From VXYL01 sp965208525 (lineage in GTDB: Bacteria > Pseudomonadota > Gammaproteobacteria > Pseudomonadales > Azotimanducaceae), in NCBI GenBank assembly GCA_965208525.1, contig OZ242340.1, positions 1,240,001 through 1,304,000 of the forward strand: 64,000 bases of DNA, in the 5' to 3' direction. Made by a program: the position numbers and the translations under genes. A model generated the notes under the pieces. It did not search any database. It saw only the letters and a list, made by a program, of their open reading frames with translations, and was not told the origin of the DNA. Positions 50,144 to 58,301 of this stretch are shown here, in pieces. Positions within the stretch are counted from its first letter, which is position 1, and every line of letters starts with the position of its first letter.

Positions 50144-51223
50144 CTAACGCAACGCTTCGGCGGCTCGAATCAGGTAGGCAACACCGGCGTCTCTTTGCGC
50201 GGCGGCGATATGCAGTCGGCCTAGCGCCTGCAGCAGCGCCGGATTGTCGGGGTGGGCTTCAAGCCACGAGGTTGCCGTCTTGATCTGGCGCTCCGGGTCG
50301 GCGTGGATGGTGCCGTAGCGCAGCGCCCATGAATCCAGAAAGCGACCTTCGAGGCCACGGCGCAGGGCATCTTCGGCGGCTGCGGCATCGCTGCCGGCCA
50401 GCAACGCATCGACATAGGCCAGAAGCACGTCCTCCTGCTCCCGCGTGGCTGCCAGCGTTCGCTTCCAAAGCGCCCGCGCGTGTTCGGCCGCCGCCTCCGC
50501 CGACCTGATGCGCTCGAGCCGGGCAAGGCAAATCTGCTCGCGTGCCTTCGCGATTTCCTCGGCCGAGGCGATCCTCGCCTCAGTCACGTCCTTGAGCAAC
50601 TCCTCGGCAGCGTCGGTATCGTCGAGCGCAAGGCGAGCCCGGAAGGTCAGCGTCAGCGCCAGCGGATGACGCGGCGCCTTGCCAGCAAGCTCGGTCAGCG
50701 TCGCGAGGCTCCGTTCCCACTCGCCCTCCGCCTGCTGCATCGAGGCGCGTTCGAGCCCGGCGGCAACGGCGGCGGCCGGCACCGCTGCCGTGGCACGATC
50801 AAGCAAGGCGTCGCGCTCTTCGCCCTTGCCGAGTTGGTGCGCCGTGCGGGCGGCGTGCAGGAGTCCCGGAAGTGCGTTTGCGCCCGTGCCGGCACTGCCA
50901 AGGAACGCACTTCGGGCGTCGTTCCAGCGCCCTTCGGCGAGCAGCAAGAGCCCTTGGTTGAAGCGGCGGCCGGCGGCGTCTTGCTGACGCGTGTGCAGCC
51001 ATCGCCGCAGGCCATCGCCGCTGCCGATGAGCGCGCGGACGAAACGCACGATGCGGCTTGCGACGAAGGTGCCCAAGGCCACGACGAGCAATGCCAGCCA
51101 CAGGCTGGTCTCCACGGTCATCCCGTCCCACGCCAGCAGCACATAGCCCGGATCGCGCGCCATCAGCGCGGCCAGCAGCCCGCCCAGAACGAGCGCCAAC
51201 AGGACCAGCATGAGGACGGTCAC
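50144..51223 (-). CDS. hemY: HemY protein (TPR-containing, haem-operon)
   Basis: A 359-residue protein with two N-terminal membrane helices (residues 1-20 and 40-60) and a cytoplasmic helical-repeat region of TPR type to the end (for example FNQGLLLLAEGRWNDARSAFL and ALLQALGRLHIAAAQRDAG). It is the gammaproteobacterial HemY_N family, distinct from the protoporphyrinogen oxidase of the same name in Bacillus. Its exact function in porphyrin metabolism is unresolved. The ATG overlaps the hemX stop (ATGA), and it is the last gene of hemCDXY. Confidence 0.9.
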   Translation of the reverse strand: MTVLMLVLLALVLGGLLAALMARDPGYVLLAWDGMTVETSLWLALLVVALGTFVASRIVRFVRALIGSGDGLRRWLHTRQQDAAGRRFNQGLLLLAEGRWNDARSAFLGSAGTGANALPGLLHAARTAHQLGKGEERDALLDRATAAVPAAAVAAGLERASMQQAEGEWERSLATLTELAGKAPRHPLALTLTFRARLALDDTDAAEELLKDVTEARIASAEEIAKAREQICLARLERIRSAEAAAEHARALWKRTLAATREQEDVLLAYVDALLAGSDAAAAEDALRRGLEGRFLDSWALRYGTIHADPERQIKTATSWLEAHPDNPALLQALGRLHIAAAQRDAGVAYLIRAAEALR

Positions 51224-52356
51224 GAGGCATCCCCTTCCGGGGCGGCCGTAACGTTCCTCGTCGACTCGCCGAGTGCCGACGGTTCCAACGGCGGCACCAC
51301 TTCACGCAAGGCGCGGAGCGAACCGCTGATATCCGGGAGCGGCGCCGCCACGTTGAGCCGTGACGACTCCGCAAGCGCAGCCTGCAATTGTTTGGTGACG
51401 TCGTGGTTCGCATCCACGTATGTACCAAGCCACGCCTGGGCGTCGGCGATGTTGGCGGCAAAGATCACCGCATCCCGCCGCAGCAGCGCGAGTTGAGCAC
51501 GCTCCAGCGCAAGTCGGAGATGCTGTTCCAGGTATGCCGCCTGTTCCGGCGCGAGCAACGGCCGCAGGGCTTCGCCCTCATGCCGGCGAAAGCGCACCAG
51601 CTCCGCGAGTCGATCGCCGATGGCGGCAAGAGATGCCCAGACACCGCCAGACTCCGCCTCCGGCGCAGCCTCCCCGGCGGTGGTCGCCCCCGATTCCCGC
51701 CGGGACGAATACTCGGGCAGACGCAGCGGCAACTGATTGAGCTTCCCCTTGATCGCCTCCAGCTTCAGATACGCGCCTTGGATGTCGGCGCCCTCGTGGT
51801 CTTCGAGAGCCAGCAACTCGTCGGCGATCTGTGCCCGCACCTCGAAGAAGGCGAAGTCATCGAGGTCGGCGAGCACGGCATCCGCGCCTTCGAGCAGCGC
51901 TTTGGCCGCGTCGAGGTCTCGCTCCATCGCCAAGCGATGGTTGGCGATGCGCAAGAGATAGGCGACTTCCGCCACACGCCAGCGTGCCGGCGTCGGCGGC
52001 GCGTCCGCGGTCGGGGCGAGGCCACGGGCCAATGCCGCGCGCACCTCGTCCAAGAGATCTGCGTGTGCCTGTGTGTCGGCTTGCAGCGAGTCCAGCCTTC
52101 CGGCGAGGGCCCCTTGTGTTACCGCAGCCCCTTGCTGGCTGCGCGTGAGCTCTAGCGTCCGCGCCTCGATCTGCTCCACAGCATCGGCAAGCGAGGGACT
52201 TGCGACTGCCTGCATCCACACGACGTAGCCCCCGAGCGCGAGGCCAGCGACCGCAACGACGCCAATGACGCCCCGCAGCACGCTCCGAGCCCACCTCCGC
52301 CGTGGGCTCGGCACCTCTTCGGCGTTGTCGTTGGCTTCGGCGGGCGGCTCAGACAT
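51220..52356 (-). CDS. hemX: HemX protein (uroporphyrinogen-III C-methyltransferase-like)
   Basis: A 378-residue membrane protein of the HemX family with one transmembrane helix (about residues 28-48) after an acidic cytoplasmic tail, then a periplasmic helical/coiled-coil domain (YLLRIANHRLAMERDLDAAKA near 133). Despite the historical name, no SAM-binding methyltransferase motif is seen. It overlaps hemD by eight bases and hemY by four, so the operon is tightly coupled. Confidence 0.88.
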   Translation of the reverse strand: MSEPPAEANDNAEEVPSPRRRWARSVLRGVIGVVAVAGLALGGYVVWMQAVASPSLADAVEQIEARTLELTRSQQGAAVTQGALAGRLDSLQADTQAHADLLDEVRAALARGLAPTADAPPTPARWRVAEVAYLLRIANHRLAMERDLDAAKALLEGADAVLADLDDFAFFEVRAQIADELLALEDHEGADIQGAYLKLEAIKGKLNQLPLRLPEYSSRRESGATTAGEAAPEAESGGVWASLAAIGDRLAELVRFRRHEGEALRPLLAPEQAAYLEQHLRLALERAQLALLRRDAVIFAANIADAQAWLGTYVDANHDVTKQLQAALAESSRLNVAAPLPDISGSLRALREVVPPLEPSALGESTRNVTAAPEGDAS

Positions 52357-53047
52357 TTCGCTCCTTCACGGCATTCATGGCGGCGACAACGGCTTTCGGT
52401 GTGGCCCCGGCGGTAACGCGTATTGTCTGGAAGCCCATCTCGGAAGCCACAGCCTGCACGCGAGGAGACGGCACGAACACGGGCACATCCGGGCGTCCCC
52501 GCTCCGCAAACCACAGCGCGCCAGCCGCCCGAACCCCTTCTCCACTAGAGCATACGATGGCAGACACCGCAGCCGGTACCACGGCGGGCGCGGTGGGCAC
52601 CCGGCGGTAGGCATCCCACTCCACCACGGCGCCGCCAGCCTGACGCAGGTGCCGCTGCACATCGTCGCGACCGCCCTGGCCCTTGGCGATGAGCGTGCGG
52701 CGGGGTGGCTCTGGCCAACCGTCGAGCATACGCAGCACGCAGTCGGCACCGGTCGCCGCAACGACGCGCGCATGGGTTGCTTGTGGGCGCTGCTGTGCCA
52801 GCGCGGCGAGGGCCGGTTCGCCGATCCCGACGACGACCTCGGCGCGCCAATCCGCTGGCTCGGCGGCGGCAAGCGCCGCGGCATGTTCCGACACGAACAG
52901 CGCAAGGTCATAGCGGCCGCCGGGCAACGGTTGTCCGGTAGGCACAATGTCCAGCACTGGCGCCACCAGGCAGGCGATGCCGGCGCGCTCCAAGACGGCC
53001 GCCATGCGGTTGGCACCGGGTTCGGTGCGTGTCACCCACACTCGCAT
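52349..53047 (-). CDS. hemD: Uroporphyrinogen-III synthase
   Basis: A 232-residue enzyme that closes and inverts ring D of hydroxymethylbilane. Sequence conservation is low in this family, but the two-domain alternating pattern with VWVTRTEPGANRMAAVLERAG at the N-terminus, ALFVSEHAAALA near 50 and AIVCSSGEGVRAAGAL near 163 fits HemD, and its place between hemC and hemX confirms it. The ATG at 53047 overlaps the hemC stop (ATGA). Confidence 0.9.
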   Translation of the reverse strand: MRVWVTRTEPGANRMAAVLERAGIACLVAPVLDIVPTGQPLPGGRYDLALFVSEHAAALAAAEPADWRAEVVVGIGEPALAALAQQRPQATHARVVAATGADCVLRMLDGWPEPPRRTLIAKGQGGRDDVQRHLRQAGGAVVEWDAYRRVPTAPAVVPAAVSAIVCSSGEGVRAAGALWFAERGRPDVPVFVPSPRVQAVASEMGFQTIRVTAGATPKAVVAAMNAVKERNV

Positions 53048-53952
53048 CAGGCAGCAGAAGGCGGTGTGGCCGCGCGCAGTCGTTCGAGTCGCCGACCGGC
53101 TTTTTGGGCCAAGGCCATTGCATCGTCGCCCTGCATTTCAAGGCGCAGCTCGCGCTTCCCTTCGGCATCGAAGAGGGAAGTGTGGAGCAGAAAGCCGTTC
53201 GTCGTCTGAGCGCAGTGGACGCCGAGGGGCAGTGTGCAGTCGGCGCCGAGGGCACGCGCAACGGTGCGTTCGGCGGTCGCGCACACCTCAACCTGTGCCG
53301 ATGTTGCTGGCGCGAGCAGGTTGGCGATGTCGGCACGCGCCGCAAGGTGTTCCACGGCCAAGACGCCCTGTCCTGGTGCTGGAGTCATCAGTTCCACGGC
53401 AAGGCGTTCGGTGATGCGTTCCGAATGCCCGAGGCGGTCGAGACCGGCGCAAGCGACGATGATGGCGTCGCATTCGCCAGCGTCGAGCTTGGCGAGGCGG
53501 GTATCGACATTGCCTCGGAGTGGCTGCATATCCAGATCGCGACGCATGTGGCGCAGCACGGCTTGACGGCGGCCGCTAGAGGTACCCACCACCGCGCCCG
53601 CCGGCAGATCGAGCAATCCCCGTGCTTGCCGCGCCACCAAGGCATCGCGGGCATCGGCGCGGCCACCGAAAGTCGTGAGCGCGAACCGCTCGGCGAGGGT
53701 ACCGGGAACGTCCTTCATGCTGTGAACCGCAATGTCGGCGCGGTCCTCTGCGAGCGCATCCTCCAGGGCATTGACGAACAGCCCCTTGCCCCCGGCGGCC
53801 GCGAGCGACGGCGATCGGTTGCGGTCGCCCTCCGTCACCACTCCTACGATCTCCACCTCGATCCCAGCGTGCAGGGCGCAGAGGCCCTCTGCCACATGGT
53901 GTGCCTGCCACAAGGCAAGGGCACTGCGCCGTGTCGCGATCCTCAAACGCAC
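53047..53952 (-). CDS. hemC: Hydroxymethylbilane synthase (porphobilinogen deaminase)
   Basis: A 301-residue enzyme that polymerises four porphobilinogens. The N-terminus RLRIATRRSALALWQA, the substrate-site AVHSMKDVPG (about 76-85), LRGNVDTRLAKLDAGECDAII, and Cys239 in GADCTLPLGVHC, which carries the dipyrromethane cofactor, are all present. The GTG at 53952 is chosen; the frame is open 39 codons further up but that part crosses the divergent promoter region of argH. It leads hemCDXY. Confidence 0.94.
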   Translation of the reverse strand: MRLRIATRRSALALWQAHHVAEGLCALHAGIEVEIVGVVTEGDRNRSPSLAAAGGKGLFVNALEDALAEDRADIAVHSMKDVPGTLAERFALTTFGGRADARDALVARQARGLLDLPAGAVVGTSSGRRQAVLRHMRRDLDMQPLRGNVDTRLAKLDAGECDAIIVACAGLDRLGHSERITERLAVELMTPAPGQGVLAVEHLAARADIANLLAPATSAQVEVCATAERTVARALGADCTLPLGVHCAQTTNGFLLHTSLFDAEGKRELRLEMQGDDAMALAQKAGRRLERLRAATPPSAA

Positions 53953-54014
53953 CGCTTTCCTGCGCTCCCTGCCGCCCGTTTGCTGCCGTCGCAACCATTG
54001 CTCCGATGCCGCAT

Positions 54015-54023
54015 TGCTATACT
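54015..54023 (+). promoter_or_regulatory. Extended -10 promoter upstream of argH
   Basis: TGCTATACT (TG at 54015-54016, hexamer TATACT 54018-54023) is a strong extended -10 in the 125-base divergent region between hemC and argH. TTGCTC at 53998-54003 is only 14 bases away and is a poor -35 candidate. Confidence 0.5.
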
Positions 54024-54077
54024 GCCCGACCCGCCGCGTATGCCATCCGTGCCGCCTCAACCAAGCCACTGCAACCT

Positions 54078-55484
54078 ATGAACAATAGCGCCAAAGCCGG
54101 AGAAAAACGCATGTGGGGCGGCCGCTTCGCGGAACCCACCGACGCGTTGGTGGAGCGGTTCACCGCCTCGGTGGATTTCGACCAGCGCCTTGCTCTCTAC
54201 GACATCCAGGGTTCCATCGCCCATGCCGAAATGCTGGCAGCGGGCGGCGTGCTCTCTGGCGGGGAACTGCGCAAGATTCGATCGGGCTTGAGCCGCATCC
54301 AGCGCGACGTGGAGGCGGGCAGGTTTCGTTGGGACCCTGCGCTCGAAGACGTCCACATGAACATCGAGGCGCGGCTTACGGAGATCGCCGGAGAAGCCGG
54401 CAAGAAGCTGCACACCGGTCGCTCGCGCAACGATCAGGTGGCGACTGACGTGCGCCTTTTCCTGCGCGAACGCATTGATGGGATCGATGCGCTGCTGACG
54501 GACCTTATGGCGGCGCTGGCAGATCGCGCCGAACAGCACACGGAGACGGTGATGCCGGGCTTCACCCACCTGCAGCCCGCCCAGCCGGTGACGTTCGGCC
54601 ACCACCTGATGGCCTGGTTCGAGATGGCCAGTCGCGACCGCGACCGCCTGCGCGATTGCCGCCGACGCTTGAACCTCTCGCCGCTTGGCAGTGCGGCCCT
54701 CGCCGGCACCACCTTTCCCATCGACCGTGCCATGACCGCGGCGAGCCTCGGCTTCGACGGCCCAACCAACAACTCCCTCGACGCGGTGAGCGACCGCGAC
54801 TTCCTCATCGAGTTCGTCTCCGTCGCCAGCATGGCGATGATGCACCTGTCGCGCTGGTGTGAGGAGATGGTGCTGTGGATGTCGCAGCAATTCGGCTTCA
54901 TCCACCTGCCAGACGCCTACTGCACAGGCTCCAGCATCATGCCGCAGAAGAAGAACCCCGATGTGCCGGAAATCGTCCGCGGCAAGGCGGCGCGAGTGAT
55001 GGGGCACCTGAGCGGATTGCTGGTGTTGATGAAGGGCCAACCGCTCGCCTACAACCGCGACAATCAGGAGGACAAGGAAGCGCTCTTCGACTCCGCCGAC
55101 ACCCTGGCCGACTGTCTCGCCGTCATCACCGAGATCGTGCGGGCGATGGAACCGGATGCCGAAGCCATGCGCGCCGCCGCCGAGGAAGGCTTTGGCACCG
55201 CCACCGACCTCGCCGACTATCTCGTCGTGCGCGGCGTCCCGTTCCGGGATGCGCACGAGATCGTGGGCCAGGCGGTGGCACATGCCATCGAGCGGGGCCT
55301 CACCTTGAGCCAACTGGCGCTCGACACCTATCGGGGCCTCAGCCCTCAAATCGACGAGGATGTGTACGAAGTGCTCACCTTGGAAGGCTCCATCAGCGCC
55401 CGCGACCATGTAGGAGGCACCGCCCCTAGCGCCGTTCGGGCGGCGATTCGGGTGGCGCGTGAACGCATTGACCGGGCGGAGTAA
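54078..55484 (+). CDS. argH: Argininosuccinate lyase
   Basis: A 468-residue fumarase-superfamily lyase that splits argininosuccinate into arginine and fumarate. The family signature GSSIMPQKKNPD is present near residue 282, together with RMWGGRF at the start, HTGRSRNDQVATD and TVMPGFTHLQPAQPV. Two starts are possible. ATG 54078 gives a short extra N-terminus like that of Pseudomonas ArgH. ATG 54111 starts directly at MWGGRF and has GGAG eight bases upstream. The gene is divergent from hemC, as in many gammaproteobacteria. Confidence 0.95.
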   Translation: MNNSAKAGEKRMWGGRFAEPTDALVERFTASVDFDQRLALYDIQGSIAHAEMLAAGGVLSGGELRKIRSGLSRIQRDVEAGRFRWDPALEDVHMNIEARLTEIAGEAGKKLHTGRSRNDQVATDVRLFLRERIDGIDALLTDLMAALADRAEQHTETVMPGFTHLQPAQPVTFGHHLMAWFEMASRDRDRLRDCRRRLNLSPLGSAALAGTTFPIDRAMTAASLGFDGPTNNSLDAVSDRDFLIEFVSVASMAMMHLSRWCEEMVLWMSQQFGFIHLPDAYCTGSSIMPQKKNPDVPEIVRGKAARVMGHLSGLLVLMKGQPLAYNRDNQEDKEALFDSADTLADCLAVITEIVRAMEPDAEAMRAAAEEGFGTATDLADYLVVRGVPFRDAHEIVGQAVAHAIERGLTLSQLALDTYRGLSPQIDEDVYEVLTLEGSISARDHVGGTAPSAVRAAIRVARERIDRAE

Positions 55485-56058
55485 CGCCCTGACGCGGGCC
55501 GCGTCGGCCATCAGGCGGCTGCCACTGCCCGTCGCCACAGCGTTGTTTGGGATTTCAGTGGCCACCTGCGGCCAGAAGGGCCCGCTTACTCTACCCGGCG
55601 CACACGCCGGTGAACTCGAAGCTGACCTGACCTCCATGGAGCAAGTTGCGCAACACGTCGACAAGCCAAGAATGTGCCTCGCAGCCGAGCCAACACCAAC
55701 GTGGCGACCAAGAGCTTGCGTCGCAGAAGGTCATGGAATGACGTTATGCGACGCAAGCTCTTGGTTAGGTGGGGGCTGGGGCCAGACGCCGAGCGGTAGC
55801 GAGGGGTTTGGCGGCGCGGATGCCGCGGTCCCACACGGCTTTCGAAGCGTGGGCCCTTCACGCTCCTCGCGCCGAAGGCGAAGCAACCCAGGGCCGAAGG
55901 CTGCAACCAGCCTCCTCCCCGCGAGACGGGCCCGGACCGTGGTGAAGAGAGCCCTCAGCCTGGGGGAGCGCGAAGGGCCTCCCGTCGCTAGAGGAGCCCT
56001 CAGCTTGGGGGAGCGCGAGGGGCCTCCCCTCGCTAGAGAAGCCGATGCTTTCCCGTGA
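55459..56058 (+). CDS. lptM: LptM-like lipoprotein whose frame continues through inserted repeats
   Basis: The first 50 residues are a small lipoprotein of the LptM/YifL type: hydrophobic PLPVATALFGISVAT then the lipobox Cys in ATCGQKGPLTLPG, the family's hallmark CGQKGPL. E. coli LptM is 67 residues and assists LptD maturation. Here the frame does not stop at the normal length. It passes from about residue 72 (position 55674) into the mosaic repeat at 55674-55932 and a tandem repeat, and ends at 56058 inside the lysA start region, giving 199 residues. The start is GTG 55459 or TTG 55468, overlapping the argH end. The lipoprotein call is supported by the argH-lptM-lysA-dapF order; whether the repeat-derived tail is made is unknown. 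Confidence 0.65.
   Translation: MNALTGRSNALTRAASAIRRLPLPVATALFGISVATCGQKGPLTLPGAHAGELEADLTSMEQVAQHVDKPRMCLAAEPTPTWRPRACVAEGHGMTLCDASSWLGGGWGQTPSGSEGFGGADAAVPHGFRSVGPSRSSRRRRSNPGPKAATSLLPARRARTVVKRALSLGEREGPPVARGALSLGEREGPPLAREADAFP
55674..55932 (+). repeat. Full-length mosaic repeat, modules M1+M2+M3+M4
   Basis: This is the most complete copy. M1 starts GTGCCTCGCAGCCGAGCCAA at 55674. M2 is a hairpin with perfect 19-base arms (55707-55725 and 55747-55765) and an inner GTCAT/ATGAC. M3 (GGTGGGGGCTGGGGCCAGAC and onward) spans 55768-55818. M4 spans about 55825-55932, ending GCGAGACGGGCCCG. Other copies carry M1+M4, M1+M2, M2+M3 or M3 alone. It is translated in frame with lptM if that gene is not terminated earlier. 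Confidence 0.85.
55951..56040 (+). repeat. Tandem repeat, 45-base unit, 2 copies
   Basis: GCCCTCAGCCTGGGGGAGCG starts at 55951 and recurs at 55996 with three or four differences over 45 bases. The unit is a multiple of three, so it encodes a repeated 15-residue stretch (ALSLGEREGPPVARG, ALSLGEREGPPLARE) in the lptM frame. It abuts the lysA start codon. Confidence 0.85.
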
Positions 56059-57277
56059 GGCCGGCGTACTCTCCGTAGACGGCCTGCGCCTTTGCGACAT
56101 TGCCGCCGAATTTGGCACGCCGGCGTACATCTACTCGTGGCCGGCCATCGAAGCCCGCTACCGTGAGATGGAGGCAGCGCTGGCGGTCGTGCGTGGCGAA
56201 ATCCGCTATGCGGTCAAGGCCAACGGCTCGCTGGCGATCCTGTCGCGACTGGCGCGCCTCGGTGCGGGCTTCGACATCGTCTCCGGCGGCGAACTCGAAC
56301 GGGTGATGCGCTCTGGCGGGTCGCCAGCCAAGGTCGTGTTCTCCGGCGTTGGCAAGTCCATCGTCGAGATCGACTTCGCCATCAAGGCCGGCATCGAGTG
56401 CTTCAATGTCGAGAGTGCCTCGGAACTCACCCGCATCGAGGCCCGCGCCCGACTCCTCGGCCGTCGCGCGCCGGTTTCCGTGCGCGTCAATCCGGATGTC
56501 GACCCCGGCACCCATCCCTACATCGCCACCGGGCTCAAGCACTCCAAGTTCGGCGTGCCGGCAAGCGTCGCGCTAGACCTGTACGCCCGCGCAGCCGAAT
56601 CAGACGCCTTGTCGGTGGTCGGTATCGACTGCCACATTGGCTCCCAGATCACCGCCGCCGCGCCCTTTGCCATGGCCCTCGAACGGCTTCTCGAACTTGC
56701 CGCGAACTTGGCCGCGCAGGGCATCAACGTCCGCCACATCGACATCGGCGGCGGCTTTGGCGTCTGCTATCGGGACGAGCAGCCCTTCGACCTCGAGGGC
56801 TTCGCCGCCACCTTGGCATCCCAGCTCGCCAGCACGGACCTGGCGGTGCTGGTGGAACCCGGCCGATCCCTCGTCGCCGACGCCGGCATCCTGCTAACCC
56901 GCATCGAATACCTGAAGTCCGCCGGCGAACGGCAGTTCGCCGTGGTGGACGCCGCCATGAACGACCTGATCCGCCCCGCTCTCTACGATGCCTGGCACGG
57001 CGTGGAGAAGGTAGGGGACGGCGCCGGCGAGAGGGCTCTGTGGGACATCGTAGGCCCGGTCTGCGAGAGCGGCGATTTCCTCGCCCACGAACGCGACCTC
57101 GAACTCGCAGAAGGCGACCTCCTGGCCATCCGCAGCGCCGGCGCATACGGCTTCAGCCAAAGCTCCAACTACAACACGCGCCCTCGCCCACCAGAAATCC
57201 TCGTAGAGGACGGCCAAACCATCCTCACCCGACGGCGTGAAACCGCCGCCGATCTCCTTCGTTTGGAGTGCGTATAG
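56045..57277 (+). CDS. lysA: Diaminopimelate decarboxylase
   Basis: A 410-residue fold-type III PLP enzyme that decarboxylates meso-diaminopimelate to lysine. The PLP lysine is Lys58 in IRYAVKANGSLAIL. The glycine-rich phosphate loop is DIGGGFGVCYRDEQPF, the HIGSQI and EPGRSLVADAG motifs follow, and the active-site Cys is in GPVCESGDFLA. The ATG at 56045 follows the tandem repeat directly; no clear Shine-Dalgarno sequence remains, though GAGAAGC precedes it. Confidence 0.95.
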   Translation: MLSREAGVLSVDGLRLCDIAAEFGTPAYIYSWPAIEARYREMEAALAVVRGEIRYAVKANGSLAILSRLARLGAGFDIVSGGELERVMRSGGSPAKVVFSGVGKSIVEIDFAIKAGIECFNVESASELTRIEARARLLGRRAPVSVRVNPDVDPGTHPYIATGLKHSKFGVPASVALDLYARAAESDALSVVGIDCHIGSQITAAAPFAMALERLLELAANLAAQGINVRHIDIGGGFGVCYRDEQPFDLEGFAATLASQLASTDLAVLVEPGRSLVADAGILLTRIEYLKSAGERQFAVVDAAMNDLIRPALYDAWHGVEKVGDGAGERALWDIVGPVCESGDFLAHERDLELAEGDLLAIRSAGAYGFSQSSNYNTRPRPPEILVEDGQTILTRRRETAADLLRLECV

Positions 57278-57362
57278 CGAAGTTCTGCACGAGTCGTCCC
57301 TCCGGGAAGGCGGCCCCCGGCCTCCTCGCCGGCACTCGTATAATCCCGCCACCTTCACCATA

Positions 57363-57472
57363 GCGCCGCCAAACCCCTCGCTGGCGCTCGGCGTCTGGCC
57401 CCAGCCCCCACCTACCCATGAGTTTGCGCCGTAGAATGACGCTGTCGCGCCATTTCTACGGCGCAAGCTCAT
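57363..57472 (-). repeat. Mosaic intergenic repeat, modules M2-like hairpin + M3 (inverted)
   Basis: On the minus strand a hairpin with arms ATGAGCTTGCGCCGTAGAAA and ATGAGTTTGCGCCGTAGAAT (57418-57472, 19 of about 21 paired) is followed by M3 (57363-57412), the same order as in 55707-55818. The hairpin is a diverged M2 sharing AGCTTGCG and GTAGAA-like segments. It ends eight bases before the first possible dapF start. Confidence 0.75.
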
Positions 57473-57479
57473 AGGTGGC

Positions 57480-58301
57480 TTGACTCCCTTGCGTTCCCGC
57501 AAAAAAAACGGCTTTCGTTTCGCCAAGATGCATGGGCTCGGCAACGATTTCATGGTGGCGGACTTCGTGACGCAGGAGCTCTCGCCCGATCCTCGGCGCA
57601 TCGCCGCGTGGGGCGACCGCCGGCGTGGCATTGGCTTCGATCAGTTTCTTGCCGTGTGTGTGCCGGACCAACCCGAGGCCGATTTTCGCTATCGCATCTT
57701 CAACGCCGACGGTTCCGAAGCCGAACAGTGCGGCAACGGCGCGCGTTGCTTTGCGCGATTCGTCACGGCAAGCAAACTGACGGTGAAGCGCAGCCTCGTG
57801 CTGCAAACCCTGGCCGGAGACATCCGCACGGAACTCGGACAAGACGGCAATGTGGCGGTGCATTTGCCGGCGCCCGACGCCTGTGCCCCGGTGCGCGCGC
57901 CGGTGGCCGGGGCAGAGCTGGAACTGACGCCAGTATCGACCGGCAACCCCCATGCGGTGATATTCGTGGACGATGTGCGCAAGGCGGACGTAGAGACGGT
58001 AGGTCAGGCATTGCAGCGCCACCCCATGTTTCCTGAACGCGTCAACGTAGGGTTTCTCGAAGTCGTCGATCGCCGCTTCGCTCGACTGCGCGTATTCGAG
58101 CGCGGCGTCGGCGAAACCCTCGCTTGCGGCTCCGGTGCCTGCGCGGCGATGGCGGCGGCGAGGCTGGCCGGACACTTGGACGAGACGGCGCGCATCTCCC
58201 TTCCCGGCGGCAAGCTGCAAATGGCATGGCCTGGTCCACACGCCGCCGTTAAGATGACCGGACCGGCGACGTTCGTCTATGAAGGCCGAGTGCAGCTTTG
58301 A
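57480..58301 (+). CDS. dapF: Diaminopimelate epimerase
   Basis: A 273-residue cofactor-independent epimerase converting LL- to meso-diaminopimelate. The two catalytic cysteines are Cys84 (EAEQCGNGARC) and Cys216 (LACGSGACAA). The N-terminal KMHGLGNDFMVADF is typical. No ATG precedes that motif; TTG 57480 or TTG 57489 (with AGGTGG about ten bases upstream) are the start candidates. A run of eight A bases at 57501-57508 lies within codons 8-10. The stop overlaps the next gene by one base. Confidence 0.92.
   Translation: MTPLRSRKKNGFRFAKMHGLGNDFMVADFVTQELSPDPRRIAAWGDRRRGIGFDQFLAVCVPDQPEADFRYRIFNADGSEAEQCGNGARCFARFVTASKLTVKRSLVLQTLAGDIRTELGQDGNVAVHLPAPDACAPVRAPVAGAELELTPVSTGNPHAVIFVDDVRKADVETVGQALQRHPMFPERVNVGFLEVVDRRFARLRVFERGVGETLACGSGACAAMAAARLAGHLDETARISLPGGKLQMAWPGPHAAVKMTGPATFVYEGRVQL

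Noticed and set aside
53029..54081. Plus-strand open frame of 350 codons opposite hemC
   Set aside because: hemC carries all catalytic motifs on the other strand; this is its shadow.
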